From Marinifilaceae bacterium (lineage in GTDB: Bacteria > Bacteroidota > Bacteroidia > Bacteroidales > Marinifilaceae): DNA of 52,639 nt. Positions 1 through 8,892 of the stretch are shown here, one piece after another. The notes beneath the pieces are model-generated. The model ran no database searches. It saw only the letters and a list, made by a program, of their open reading frames with translations, and was not told the DNA's origin. The position numbers and the translations under genes are program-made. The stretch lies in contig JAOARN010000111.1 of assembly GCA_025210485.1 (NCBI GenBank), forward strand, positions 1 through 52,639, read 5' to 3'. Positions within the stretch are counted from its first letter, which is position 1. Each line of letters begins with the position of its first letter.

Positions 1-123
1 ATAAAATCTTAAACCTTCTTTCTAATAGTAAATATAGAGCTGTAGATTAACATATTTATAGATTTTATTGCAACCTTATTCTATCTTTTTGCGTATACCA
101 TATATAATCAAAAAAATAAAATT

Positions 124-858
124 ATGGAGTCACAACAACAGCAGCAGCAGGAAAAACCAGATCAAGAACAACTAAATCAGAATTCAGAACAATTTTTTAA
201 GCAAACGGAATTGGAACTTCAGAAATTAGAAGAGGAAGGAGAACAATTGAAAAAGGAACTAGAGGATTTAGATACGAAAATAGGATATATGAGTCATCCG
301 TTATTTCAAAAAATGGAACGTAAAGATATTGAATCAGATGGAGCATTACAGTCAGAGCAATTACAAATACATCAGAAACAGGATGATGTAGAACTGAGAG
401 TAGGATATATGAATAAACCATTATTTCAACAAATAAAACAGAAAGATCCTAAATCGGATGAAGTATTACTACCAGAGGAAGAAAACATACAACAGAAACA
501 TGAGGATTTAGATTTAAAGCAAGCATTATCGGAAGAAGAACAACAGCAACAAAAAAAAGAATCAGCTAAAACAATCAATTGGTTGCGACATAATATTGAT
601 AATCTTGAAATCAGAGTTAATAATCACAAAAAAAGCATTGAGAGTTATGAAAATCTAATCAATAGGAATAAACTGTATTCAAATCAATCATCTAACTCGA
701 CTATATCGATTGTAAATAGTTCCATGAAGAAATCATTGGAAAGAAATAAAGAATTTTACGAAAGAAATAAAAAATTGTGCAAAAGAAATAGAGAATTGCT
801 TTCTCTATATAAAGAGAGATTGCAAGTGGAAGAACAAAAATATCAAAAAAAACAGTAG
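124..858 (+). CDS. Gln/Glu-rich coiled-coil hypothetical protein with internal repeat
   Basis: I do not recognise the family. The 244-residue product begins MESQQQQQQEK, has no signal peptide or membrane segment, and is dominated by Q, E and K, so a long coiled coil is likely. Residues of about 45-127 hold two copies of a ~41-residue repeat; each copy carries a GYM-x2-PLFQ core (GYMSHPLFQ and GYMNKPLFQ) followed by a QKD/RKD-x-SD segment and a Q-K-x-ED end. The C-terminal third is Asn/Lys-rich with a repeated RNKE/RNKK pattern. The ATG at 124 follows an A-rich leader, as is usual in Bacteroidota. A hairpin repeat lies just downstream at 882-914. The Q-rich start resembles those of the proteins at 17.7-20.7 kb and 29.9 kb, which is the only hint of kinship. 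Function unknown. Confidence 0.75.
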   Translation: MESQQQQQQEKPDQEQLNQNSEQFFKQTELELQKLEEEGEQLKKELEDLDTKIGYMSHPLFQKMERKDIESDGALQSEQLQIHQKQDDVELRVGYMNKPLFQQIKQKDPKSDEVLLPEEENIQQKHEDLDLKQALSEEEQQQQKKESAKTINWLRHNIDNLEIRVNNHKKSIESYENLINRNKLYSNQSSNSTISIVNSSMKKSLERNKEFYERNKKLCKRNRELLSLYKERLQVEEQKYQKKQ

Positions 859-881
859 ATAAGAATATTCGGAAAACGAAC

Positions 882-914
882 ACCTCCAAAGCAAGGCGAT
901 TTCATCGCCGCTTA
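882..914. repeat. 33-bp hairpin repeat, copy 1
   Basis: The pattern acctcc-N3-gcaaggcgatttcatcgccg-N-tta occurs here and again at 1694-1726 with identical spacing. It contains a perfect 6-bp stem GGCGAT/ATCGCC with a TTC loop. Each copy lies just downstream of a gene (stops at 858 and 1640). It has no T-run, so it is not a typical intrinsic terminator. It could be a REP-like element or a cassette boundary. Confidence 0.75.
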
Positions 915-989
915 AGATTGTAAACGCCTAATGACATGTGATATATAAAAAAGGAATAGATATTTGATAAATTAAAATTAAAAAATGAG

Positions 990-1640
990 ATGCAGCAAGT
1001 AGAAAAAAAACAAGTTCGTTTTAATAATGAAAACATTCAGGACAAAAGGAATCACCTCACAAATTTATTAAACCGATATTTTGATTTAGATGAAAGCTAT
1101 ATATCTCAGCGAAATAGATTATTAGATGATATTATTGAAGGACAAGAATATTTAAAAGAAAAGAATTATCCTGGAATCAATAAACTAGACGAATTAATTT
1201 ATAGCACTTTTATGAAGAGTCTTAACCATAGTTATGATTGGCATAAAAAAGAGGAGAATTTAAAATTATATAAAAAACAAAAGGAAAAGAATATTAAAAA
1301 ACTTAAAGATCAATTAAATAAATATAGAGAAGTATTGAAGGATTATTTAGTTGAAAATAATTATGATTTAAAAAATTGTGATATAAAAAAATTCAGACTA
1401 AGTGAAATATATGATAGTAAAATTGAAAATTTTAATTCTTTTGCGAACTCAACTATAGCAGGAATGCAAAATAGTAATTATGATGAAAACTTTCCTTTTG
1501 AAAAATTAGAGTTGAAAATTAAACTCTATTTTAAATTAGTTGTAAATATTACTTTTTATGAAGTTATTTGGGATTATTCAGTTCTTGATGAGGAGCCACT
1601 CCAGCATATAAAAGAAAATAGATTTTTTTCAAAAAAATAA
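990..1640 (+). CDS. Lys-rich hypothetical protein
   Basis: The 216-residue protein is unrecognised. It begins MQQVEKKQVRF, has no signal peptide, and is rich in K, N, E and Y. Residues ~85-120 are strongly helical and charged (repeated K-x-KEKN and KLKDQLNKY patterns), suggesting a short coiled coil. The C-terminal part has more aromatic residues (FYEVIWDY) and may be globular. An ATG at 984 lies six bases upstream in the leader but in the same region; the start at 990 was kept because its product begins with the Q/K-rich opening shared by other proteins in this window. The gene lies between the two copies of the 33-bp hairpin repeat, giving it the look of a single-gene cassette. Function unknown. 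Confidence 0.7.
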   Translation: MQQVEKKQVRFNNENIQDKRNHLTNLLNRYFDLDESYISQRNRLLDDIIEGQEYLKEKNYPGINKLDELIYSTFMKSLNHSYDWHKKEENLKLYKKQKEKNIKKLKDQLNKYREVLKDYLVENNYDLKNCDIKKFRLSEIYDSKIENFNSFANSTIAGMQNSNYDENFPFEKLELKIKLYFKLVVNITFYEVIWDYSVLDEEPLQHIKENRFFSKK

Positions 1641-1693
1641 TTTGACATTATAGAATAGCTAAGTAAGGTTAATATATATGTATTTAGTTTATT

Positions 1694-1726
1694 ACCTCCG
1701 CTGCAAGGCGATTTCATCGCCGATTA
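1694..1726. repeat. 33-bp hairpin repeat, copy 2
   Basis: Second copy of the acctcc-N3-hairpin-tta repeat described at 882-914, with the same GGCGAT-TTC-ATCGCC stem-loop. It follows the gene ending at 1640 by about 50 bases. The rest of the 1641-1948 gap is AT-rich leader of the next gene, in which I see nothing else that is convincing. Confidence 0.75.
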
Positions 1727-1948
1727 ACATATTATAATAATTAAACTACAATTATCTCAAAAATCAAAAAAAAGAATAAATAGCCTAAGATTTATGTTAA
1801 TATTATTATAAACTATCCATTTCCTTATATATAATGTGTTCAAATTTGTAACTTCGACAGCTTATTGTATTATGTTTATATATGATAGGAGTCTCATTCC
1901 TAATTGTTAAGCATGATACATTTCGATTATTAAATTTCCCAACACAAA

Positions 1949-4363
1949 ATGAACACAAATATTTATTTTAAAATTGGTAAAACAATAATATTTATTGTTT
2001 TATATTTTTCTATCCTAGCCACAAAGGCTATAGCTGTGGAAACATATTATAATATAAATGGATATGTAAAGGATAGTAAATCAAAACAAGGATTGGCATT
2101 TGCAACAGTTCAAGTCTTAAATCCTAAAGATTCAAGTTTGGTAAAGGCTACAATTACAAATTTTGATGGCAAATTTTCATTTCAGCTTGCAAAAGCAAAC
2201 TATTTGATAATAGCATCCTATACCGGATATTCAAAGACAAGCAAAAAATTGGTTCTTGGTAATAAGAATCAAAACCTGATTTTATTTCTCGACTCAAAAA
2301 CAGAAAGGCTATCCGAAATTTCAGTAGTCGGAGAAAAGAAAGTAGTTGACCAAAAAATACATAAAACAGTTATAAATGTTCAAAAGGATAACACCACAGC
2401 AGGAGGTAGTGCGATTGATGTACTTCAAAATATTCCTTTTGTTTCTATAGATATGAATGGAAAACTGAATTACAGATCTAGTGATAAAATTCTAGTTTTG
2501 ATTAATAATAATATTTCAGCTTTATCAAATTCTCTGGATCAATTATCAATTGATCAAATTGAGAGAATTGAACTGGTAAACAATCCATCAGCTAAATATG
2601 ATTCCGAAGGAAGTTCAGGTATTATAAATATTGTACTTAAAAACTCGGTTAAGAATCAAAATAAAATTCAATATAAATTTAATATTGGACATGATGAAAC
2701 TTTGGCTGCAACATTGGGGTATTTTGTATTAAACAAGAAGTCGCAGTTTATGGTTAATGCAGGATATAGTCATAAAAAACAATATCAAACTAAAGAACAT
2801 TTCAGAGACAATTATGCCAATCCTAATGCATATAATTATTACCAATACGACAGGCAAGATAGTCGTATAAATTCGAGTATGTTGAATGCCAGTTATAAAT
2901 ATAATATATCACAAAAGCATAAGATAGGCTTTTCATTTGTAGGCAGCAATAAAAACAATAATGCTGATAGAGCTATTGATTATAAGAGTATTGACAAGGC
3001 AGAGGTTTTAAATTCAGAATCCAGAAAGAATATAAAAATAGATTTGGATAATTATATGTTAGATGGAATTGTTGATTATCATTTCAAATTGAATGATAAA
3101 AATAAAATCGATTCAAAAGTCCATTACTCATATTTTGATCAATCCCTTGGGATGAATAATATTTTAAGTACAACAGATCAAAATTCACAGAAAGAGCATC
3201 AAAATACTATTTCCAATCAGTATAATAATATTTTTGACTTTCAGATCGATTATTCATCCAAGCTGAATGATGATTTATTGCTTGAGATGGGATATAAAAA
3301 CCAAGATAAAAGTTTGCTTAATAAATTTGACTCGCAAAGCTTGGATAATTCTACAGGCAAGTGGCAAAATGATAATTTGGCTAATAATTTTGATTTTCAT
3401 GAGAATATTAATTCTTTATATTTTGTGTTAAACTATAATATTCATAAATGGAAATTTCAAACAGGATTAAGAACTGAATATACACTTAAAAACCAATCAG
3501 CTAAATCAGAAGAAGAATATATTGAGTTTTTTCCATCTGTCAGTATATCACGGAAATATAAAAAATCACATACCGCTTTCTTAACTTATTCGAGGCGTAT
3601 CAATAGACCAAATATCAAGATGTTAAATCCTTATTTTGGGGAGTATGCTGATATGCTTAATAGGCATAAGGGAAACCCAGAATTAAAACCAGAAATAGTG
3701 AACATAATGGAGTTAGGTAATAGGTTTAGCAAAGGGAAGATATCTGGGAAATTGTCTGTTTACAGTCAGTTTATTGATAATGCAATATCAAGGGTAAAGT
3801 CAGCTGTTAATGACAGTGCCTTGGTTGTTTCCTATTTAAATTTGGATAGAGCTAATCATTCAGGTCTGGAACTTTATATGACATATAATTTATTCAGAAA
3901 TTGGAACTTTAATTTTAGTGGTGATTTATTTTACACAAAACTAGAAGGTAGTTATCATAAAAACAAAGTAGATAAGGATCGTACAGGCTGGAATATAAGT
4001 ATGAATAATAATTTTAAATTATTCAATGGAATAAAAATGCAAGTTAATGGACACTACAGATCAAAGGTAGTTTCGGCACTAGAGGTATATAAACAAAGAT
4101 ATTATGTTGACCTTGCAATCAACAAGAAGATTATGAAAAACAAGGCTATTCTTAATTTCAGAATTTCGGATTTGTTTGATACAAATAGTTTCAGACCAAT
4201 TGTTGATGCAACAGATGACCGAGGCAATAGATATAGCCAGACGAATGAAAGAAAAATAGAATCGAGATATTTTATTATGTCATTTGTTTATAATATTAAC
4301 AAAAAAGCTAAGAAATCGGCTAAGAAGAAAGCTAAGTTCTTTCTGGATGGCTTGGTGAAATAA
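1949..4363 (+). CDS. TonB-dependent outer-membrane receptor (OMP_b-brl type)
   Basis: This 804-residue protein is an outer-membrane beta-barrel receptor for TonB-energised uptake of an unknown ligand. Residues 1-29 form a Sec signal peptide ending ATKAIA. Next is a carboxypeptidase regulatory-like domain (about 33-115; NGYVKD, FDGKFSF, YTGY), then a plug domain (about 125-230; SAIDVLQNIPFV, IERIELVNNPSAKYDSEG, GIINIVLK), then a barrel with alternating aromatic strands and a conserved RRINRPN segment. The size and order fit the 'outer membrane beta-barrel family' receptors that lack a SusD partner. No SusD gene follows; the next gene is convergent, separated by an inverted repeat at 4372-4402. 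The C-terminus is unusually Lys-rich (KKAKKSAKKKAK). Substrate not predictable. Confidence 0.9.
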   Translation: MNTNIYFKIGKTIIFIVLYFSILATKAIAVETYYNINGYVKDSKSKQGLAFATVQVLNPKDSSLVKATITNFDGKFSFQLAKANYLIIASYTGYSKTSKKLVLGNKNQNLILFLDSKTERLSEISVVGEKKVVDQKIHKTVINVQKDNTTAGGSAIDVLQNIPFVSIDMNGKLNYRSSDKILVLINNNISALSNSLDQLSIDQIERIELVNNPSAKYDSEGSSGIINIVLKNSVKNQNKIQYKFNIGHDETLAATLGYFVLNKKSQFMVNAGYSHKKQYQTKEHFRDNYANPNAYNYYQYDRQDSRINSSMLNASYKYNISQKHKIGFSFVGSNKNNNADRAIDYKSIDKAEVLNSESRKNIKIDLDNYMLDGIVDYHFKLNDKNKIDSKVHYSYFDQSLGMNNILSTTDQNSQKEHQNTISNQYNNIFDFQIDYSSKLNDDLLLEMGYKNQDKSLLNKFDSQSLDNSTGKWQNDNLANNFDFHENINSLYFVLNYNIHKWKFQTGLRTEYTLKNQSAKSEEEYIEFFPSVSISRKYKKSHTAFLTYSRRINRPNIKMLNPYFGEYADMLNRHKGNPELKPEIVNIMELGNRFSKGKISGKLSVYSQFIDNAISRVKSAVNDSALVVSYLNLDRANHSGLELYMTYNLFRNWNFNFSGDLFYTKLEGSYHKNKVDKDRTGWNISMNNNFKLFNGIKMQVNGHYRSKVVSALEVYKQRYYVDLAINKKIMKNKAILNFRISDLFDTNSFRPIVDATDDRGNRYSQTNERKIESRYFIMSFVYNINKKAKKSAKKKAKFFLDGLVK

Positions 4364-4371
4364 AATAATGC

Positions 4372-4402
4372 TAGTAGAGGAGATGTATAATATCCTCTAC
4401 TA
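4372..4402. terminator. Inverted repeat between convergent genes
   Basis: A perfect 10-bp stem TAGTAGAGGA (4372-4381) and TCCTCTACTA (4393-4402) with an 11-base loop sits between convergent genes ending at 4363 and 4441. No clear T-run follows on either strand, so termination is inferred mainly from position. Confidence 0.55.
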
Positions 4403-4440
4403 CATATATTTATAATTAGTAGATAGTTAACGCAAAGAAA

Positions 4441-5496
4441 CTATATCAATTGATTATTAGAGTTAAGATTTGATTTGTTTTTTCGTTCTTGCTTTTTTAA
4501 TTTTATTTTTAGTAATAATAAATATATTAATTCAGAATTGTTGTACGAAGCCTTATTAATTACCCCATTTAAATTTAAAAATTCACACTTGGGAAAATCT
4601 GTTTCTTTAATCGCTTTTTTTATTTTCAGTCTATCTTCAATCAAATTTTCGACTTCATTTAACCTAAGGTTTCTATTCAAGTTCTTAAAATTTATTATAA
4701 TATTACCCGAAATACATTTTTTCGATTTGTTTAATAATTCAGTTATTTTAACTTTATAGAGACTGTAATTTTTCAAATATGATTGTAGATTCTTAATTAC
4801 GAACTCTTGTTTATATAGTTCTGAATTTTTTATTTTATATAAATTTTCAATAGATCTATTATCCGAAATTTCTATTTCCTCTACCTGAGGTTTTAATTCT
4901 TTTTGTCCTAATGTATAATATAATTTTCTCAAATCATTAACACAATTTATAGTCTCTATAAGTCCGAGATTATTATTCGTTATAGTATTAGAATTCTCTA
5001 GAATATACATCATAAAGCAAAGTATAACACAATCATTTCCTGCTCTGATATCCATATTGCTTAATACTGTTAGTTGTGAATCCATTTGTCTGTATTCGAA
5101 TGGGATATCATCTGAAATTCTGCTTGATAATCCATGTTTTTTGAGTGTCATCTGGATTTTTTCAGCACAAGGAATATCTGTAATATCAATTATTTCATCT
5201 TGATTATTATCGAACTTGCGTGGGTCATAAATAACTATTTCTTTATTGTCTTTATTTATATGTAATAAAACACTATGTCCGTCTGTATTATCCGAATTAT
5301 TAGATACTGTTAATAGAATATAATCTTTTTCGCAAGCATTTATCTGTTCAGCTAGAAGTTCTTCTTCTTCTAGGGGGCAATCAATGAAATCGATATTTTC
5401 TAATGCCTGAGGATTATTTCTAAGAAGTTCTTTAAAAAATGATTCAGCATCAATAGTTTCGGAATCTAAATTATAGATTAATTCTAAATTATTCAT
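4441..5496 (-). CDS. CE-clan-like cysteine protease domain protein (His-Asp-Cys intact)
   Basis: The 351-residue product has the motif pattern of CE-clan (Ulp1/YopJ-fold) cysteine enzymes: a strand with His (DGHSVLLHI, H74), a following strand ending in Asp (IVIYDPRK, D91), then a helix-starting Cys (GNDCVILCFMM, C156). The 82-residue His-Cys spacing fits the clan. A clear Gln of the oxyanion hole (Q-x5-C) is missing, so the family call is inference. Residues ~200-351 are Lys/Asn-rich helices of unknown role. There is no signal peptide. The reading frame stays open upstream of the first ATG to about 5838, and that extension carries the end of a second such domain, so the true gene very likely starts at 6335 with a frameshift between. 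The domain is also present at the C-terminus of the protein at 29944-33423. Confidence 0.75.
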   Translation of the reverse strand: MNNLELIYNLDSETIDAESFFKELLRNNPQALENIDFIDCPLEEEELLAEQINACEKDYILLTVSNNSDNTDGHSVLLHINKDNKEIVIYDPRKFDNNQDEIIDITDIPCAEKIQMTLKKHGLSSRISDDIPFEYRQMDSQLTVLSNMDIRAGNDCVILCFMMYILENSNTITNNNLGLIETINCVNDLRKLYYTLGQKELKPQVEEIEISDNRSIENLYKIKNSELYKQEFVIKNLQSYLKNYSLYKVKITELLNKSKKCISGNIIINFKNLNRNLRLNEVENLIEDRLKIKKAIKETDFPKCEFLNLNGVINKASYNNSELIYLLLLKIKLKKQERKNKSNLNSNNQLI

Positions 5497-5838
5497 ATTT
5501 ATTTCTTTAAATATAAACTGCGAAAGACTATTAAAATTGTTTTCAGTGTAATTTTCTTCTTCTATTGAGGAGGTCGAAAATTCATTTTTACCATTATCTA
5601 TGCTCTTTTTATGAATGTATTTTGCTAAGCGGTTTAAAATTTTATTATAGTGGTCGCTTTCAAAACGATTATTAAAATTTTGATTTGTTAAGTATAGGTG
5701 TAACAGGCAAAGTATAGGTCCCTTAATTTCGTATAGGAAATTGATCGTTCTTGACGAAAAATTATCAAGTTGAAAGTTAAAAAAACTTGATCTTGAATTA
5801 ATTATATTAATTTTGTTGTGGTATATCTTTTTAGTTGT
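5497..5838 (-). other. Open coding segment linking two CE-like domains
   Basis: In the frame of the downstream gene (4441-5496) this stretch has no stop codon back to a TGA at 5839-5841. Its translation includes a FFNFQLDN segment and IKGPILCLLHLYL, which line up with FEYRQMDS and GNDCVILCFMMYI of the intact domain. It is therefore the displaced C-terminal part of the domain begun by 5802-6335. The Asp-Cys pair is lost; only the second Cys remains. It contains no ATG in frame, so it can be reached only by a frame change within 5802-5838. Confidence 0.7.
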
Positions 5839-6335
5839 TCAGCTATGTTTATAGCAGTAATTGAAGTCTCATAAGTAAGATAATTTTCGATGCTTTCTTC
5901 TTCATTATAATTTGCCTCATCTGTTATTCTACTTACCTCATCTGTTATTTTATCTGTTTGGTATGTTCTCCAGGGGTTGTAAATATTAATTTGATACTTT
6001 GTTTTATGTATTGCAAAACGTTTTGAACTTTCAGAAAATCCATCAGCTGACACAGAAAGAATAATGTATTCTTTATCTGAGTTCATTATCTTGCTTGCTA
6101 ATTTCGGGTCATTAATATCTACATTTATAAACTCGATTTTTGAATGAAAATTGTCTGTTTTATCAAAGAGTATTTTGCTAATAATTTCAGCATGCGGAGC
6201 AATATCATTTTTGTCATATTTGTAATTTGAAAGCTTTGTCAGATCTATTTTAAGTTTATTACTTATAAGATCATTTAAAGAGTTTTGTTCTACTTGCAAA
6301 GCTTTTTTCGTATCCTTTTTTTGTTCTATTTGCAT
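5802..6335 (-). CDS. Degenerate CE-like cysteine protease domain, N-terminal part, frameshifted
   Basis: This 177-residue frame begins MQIEQKKDTKKALQVEQ, a Q/K-rich opening like the other unusual proteins here. Residues ~85-130 match the intact domain at 4441-5496: IEFINVDI against IDFIDCPL, KEYIILSVS against KDYILLTVS, and INIYNPWR against IVIYDPRK. The catalytic His is replaced by Lys (SSKRFAIH against DGHSVLLH) and the Asp by Asn, so this copy looks catalytically dead. The frame stops at 5802 shortly before the expected Cys region, which continues in another frame. A one-base loss in the five-A run at 5828-5832 (minus-strand sense) would explain it. The likely original is one gene, 6335 to 4441, of about 630 residues with a dead and a live domain in tandem. 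Confidence 0.65.
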   Translation of the reverse strand: MQIEQKKDTKKALQVEQNSLNDLISNKLKIDLTKLSNYKYDKNDIAPHAEIISKILFDKTDNFHSKIEFINVDINDPKLASKIMNSDKEYIILSVSADGFSESSKRFAIHKTKYQINIYNPWRTYQTDKITDEVSRITDEANYNEEESIENYLTYETSITAINIAEQLKRYTTTKLI

Positions 6336-6665
6336 GTATATAAATTTAAAATTTAGTATAAACTTATACGTTTGCTAATATAATTATGTTTATTGGTTTA
6401 GTATATGGGAGAACTTATTTCTTAGTATAAATTTTAATTACTTGTAATTTGATAATAAGTTGGATTATATAAATAGCTTATTTATATACAGATTTATTTT
6501 GATAGCTTTGTTGTTGAATTATAAGAAAATAATGAGCTGATATTAAGAAAAAAAACAAATAAAAAAATAAGTAATTACTTAATTGTAGAATTGTTAATGG
6601 AATTTTAAAAAATGAAATTTAATTCTGTTTCTGGTTCAATTATAAGTATAGGGGAAAAACAAAAA
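6336..6665. other. Gene-free AT-rich stretch
   Basis: This gap lies upstream of the split protease gene (start 6335) and downstream of the sigma factor (ends 6666), both on the minus strand. I see no RNA, terminator with a clean stem and T-run, or promoter of the TAnnTTTG type. It presumably holds the leader of the protease gene. Confidence 0.4.
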
Positions 6666-7220
6666 TCAAACATAATATATTTTCCTAATATATAAAACTA
6701 GCAAGCTATGATATTTTTTTGATTTTTCTCTGAGTATTTGTTTTGCTCGTTTGATTTGAGATCGAACTGTATCGACTGCTATATCTAAATCTTCTGCAAT
6801 TTCAGGAGTCTTCAAACCTTGTAGGTTCAATCTATATATCCTTTGACATTTTGGAGGTAGTTGATCCAAAAGGGATATTATTTCGGAGTATACTTCAGTT
6901 TCCAGAATAGAGTTTAAAACATTTTCATCAGAGATAATCTTATCATTAATTTCCTCGATTCGTATTTTTTTATTTTTATTAAGATAAGTAAGACAGGAAT
7001 TGTAAACACAACGGTACAGATATGCTGATAGGTAATTTTTGTCGAGCAATTTGTCTTGTTTCTTCCATATGCTTATAAATACATCTTGAACAATATCCTC
7101 TGAAATATTAATATCATCCACATACTTGCTTGCAAATATAACAAGTGGTTTATAATACTTTTTAAAAATATTATCGTACTCTAATTCATGTCTGGAAATT
7201 GTACCTCGCATTATTCTCAT
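6666..7220 (-). CDS. RNA polymerase ECF-type sigma-70 factor
   Basis: An extracytoplasmic-function sigma factor of the Bacteroides expansion type that would direct transcription of the adjacent uptake locus. Region 2 is seen at the start (YDNIFKKYYKPLVIFASKYV, then SEDIVQDVFISIWKK) and region 4 near the end (LPPKCQRIYRLNLQG, then TPEIAEDLDIAVDTVRSQIKRA, the helix-turn-helix). I chose the ATG at 7220 (MRIMRG; the ATG at 7211 is equally possible), giving about 184 residues, the normal length. The frame stays open upstream to 7511, but that extension has no sigma-like sequence. It is divergent from the FecR gene at 7562, whereas most such pairs are co-oriented. Confidence 0.9.
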   Translation of the reverse strand: MRIMRGTISRHELEYDNIFKKYYKPLVIFASKYVDDINISEDIVQDVFISIWKKQDKLLDKNYLSAYLYRCVYNSCLTYLNKNKKIRIEEINDKIISDENVLNSILETEVYSEIISLLDQLPPKCQRIYRLNLQGLKTPEIAEDLDIAVDTVRSQIKRAKQILREKSKKYHSLLVLYIRKIYYV

Positions 7221-7561
7221 AAGAACAAATGTGTGAAAATGTTTAAAAAAAGCAAAGTATTTTAAAGCTTTTTTTAACAAAATATCCTTGTTTGGAATAT
7301 ATATATTTAATTTAATTATGTTATTAAGGCTAGTTTTTAGATTCTTTCTTTTTAGTATTATTCTCTCAATATATATCAGGCTAAAGATACATATTGAGTG
7401 AGTAAATAAAATCACTTTGATAAAACCCATATAATCAGTGAAATAGTGCTGATTGTGTGGTTTTTTTAAAAAATAAATATTTTTTTTTACCCTAGTTTCT
7501 ATTTTTTGCACTTATACATATGAGAACACATAATAAAAAGATATAAAATACAATTTCAGAA
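7221..7561. promoter_or_regulatory. Divergent intergenic region between sigma factor and FecR
   Basis: The 341 bases between the sigma factor start (7220) and the fecR-like start (7562) must hold both promoters. It is AT-rich with several A/T homopolymers. I find no match to the housekeeping TAnnTTTG element, which would be expected if one or both genes are read by their own ECF sigma factor. Confidence 0.4.
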
Positions 7562-8713
7562 ATGAGCCTTTATTTAAGTAAAATTAAAAGAATAATTTTA
7601 AAATCATTAAATAATGATTTGGAGCAGGGTGATAGGGTAGAATTGGATTCTTGGCTTGAATCGAGTTCTGAAAATCAAAAATTATACAATAGTATAAGGA
7701 ATTATGAAAATTTAGAAAATCATATTACGCTTAGTAAAAGTATATCATATGATAAAGCTTTATTGAGAAATAAAGAAATTAGAAAACAAATCAAGAATAG
7801 ATCTAGAAGGATTAATATTATGAAATATGCTGCAAGTATAATTCTTATATTATCTGTGGCATTTGGAATTAAAAAACTCGATTTGTTCAATCATCCTGAA
7901 GAAAAGATACTAGCTGGAACTACTAAGGCAAAATTGATTCTTTCGGATGGTAATGAGATTCATCTGGGAGGAGAGCATAATAGTAAAACTTATGCAGAGG
8001 ACGGTGAAGCAAAGATTGAGATAGAGAATAATAAAATAAAATACAAAAGTTCGTCAAAGGCAAAGACGGAAATTGCATATAATAAAATAATTGTACCCCG
8101 AGGAGGTGAATTTTATCTTGAATTACCAGATGGAACAAAAATGTGGATAAACTCTGAATCTGAAATAAGTTATCCCACCTCATTTGAGTCTCATACTCGA
8201 GAGATAAAAATGAAAGGAGAGATTTTTCTTGAAGTGGCTCATGATAAGTTCAAACCATTTATAGTCAACACCAAGCATGGTGCGATAAAGGTGCTTGGTA
8301 CATCATTTAATGTAAGAGATTATGATGATGAAAATACATTTGCAACTACTCTAGTCGAAGGAAAGGTAAGATTAAAGCTAGAAGATGAGGATTATGATCT
8401 TAGCCCAGGAAAACAATTAAAATATAGTCAAAATTCGAAAACGGTAAATATCAAATCTGTAAATACAAATATATATACAGCCTGGTGTCGGTCACGATTT
8501 GCATTTTCGAATGCTCGTTTAGAAGATATATTAAATGATATGGCTAGGTGGTACGATATTGAAGTGAAATTTGAGAACCCAACAGATAAAGATATATTGT
8601 TTACAGGTAATATAAAAAGATACGAAAAGTTCGAATCAGTTATTTATATGCTTGAATTGATGCAGAAAGCAAAATTCGAAATCAAAGGAAAACAATTAAT
8701 TATAAAACACTAA
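7562..8713 (+). CDS. FecR-family anti-sigma factor
   Basis: A 383-residue inner-membrane anti-sigma factor that links the outer-membrane SusC signal to the divergent sigma factor. Residues 1-80 form the cytoplasmic sigma-binding part, a single membrane helix spans about 87-104 (MKYAASIILILSVAFGI), and the periplasmic part contains the FecR domain (VPRGGEFYLELPDGTKMWIN, then FLEVAHDKFKPFIV and KVLGTSFNVRDY) followed by a DUF4974-type end (FAFSNARLEDILNDMARWYDIEV, then FTGNIKRYEKFESVIYMLE), both diagnostic of this family. Full length. The SusC gene follows after a 179-base gap that holds two hairpins. Confidence 0.95.
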   Translation: MSLYLSKIKRIILKSLNNDLEQGDRVELDSWLESSSENQKLYNSIRNYENLENHITLSKSISYDKALLRNKEIRKQIKNRSRRINIMKYAASIILILSVAFGIKKLDLFNHPEEKILAGTTKAKLILSDGNEIHLGGEHNSKTYAEDGEAKIEIENNKIKYKSSSKAKTEIAYNKIIVPRGGEFYLELPDGTKMWINSESEISYPTSFESHTREIKMKGEIFLEVAHDKFKPFIVNTKHGAIKVLGTSFNVRDYDDENTFATTLVEGKVRLKLEDEDYDLSPGKQLKYSQNSKTVNIKSVNTNIYTAWCRSRFAFSNARLEDILNDMARWYDIEVKFENPTDKDILFTGNIKRYEKFESVIYMLELMQKAKFEIKGKQLIIKH

Positions 8714-8807
8714 AGCTGAATAATTAAACTATTTTATAAACTATAAAAAACTAAACTATACGAAAAAAAAGCATAAAAAACTCAACCAAATTTAAACCAA
8801 TAAAAAA

Positions 8808-8863
8808 TTAAGGGATAATGTTCCCGCATTGTCCCTTAAAAAGATCATTGGAAATACCAATGA
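8808..8863 (+). promoter_or_regulatory. Two consecutive hairpins in the SusC leader
   Basis: A 13-bp stem TTAAGGGATAATG (8808-8820) and CATTGTCCCTTAA (8827-8839) has a six-base loop and one T-G wobble. A second stem TCATTGG/CCAATGA (8845-8863) follows at once, 29 bases before the SusC start. The first stem ends in AAAAA rather than T, so it is not a normal terminator for the plus strand. A post-transcriptional control element or attenuation site is possible. Confidence 0.6.
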
Positions 8864-8892
8864 CTACATACTGTTAAATTCAACACAAATCT

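Noticed and set aside
882..1726. Integron attC sites
   Set aside because: Spacing is cassette-like but the stem is only 6 bp and no paired RYYYAAC/GTTRRRY cores or integrase gene are seen.
5802..5838. Programmed -1 frameshift in the tandem protease gene
   Set aside because: The overlap lacks a good slippery heptamer in the zero frame (CTA-AAA-AGA) and no strong downstream stem is visible; mutation or sequencing error is simpler.
7221..7511. Upstream extension of the sigma factor frame as real coding sequence
   Set aside because: The extra 97 residues are Ile/Lys/Phe-rich without sigma-factor similarity, and the protein from 7220 already has the normal length.
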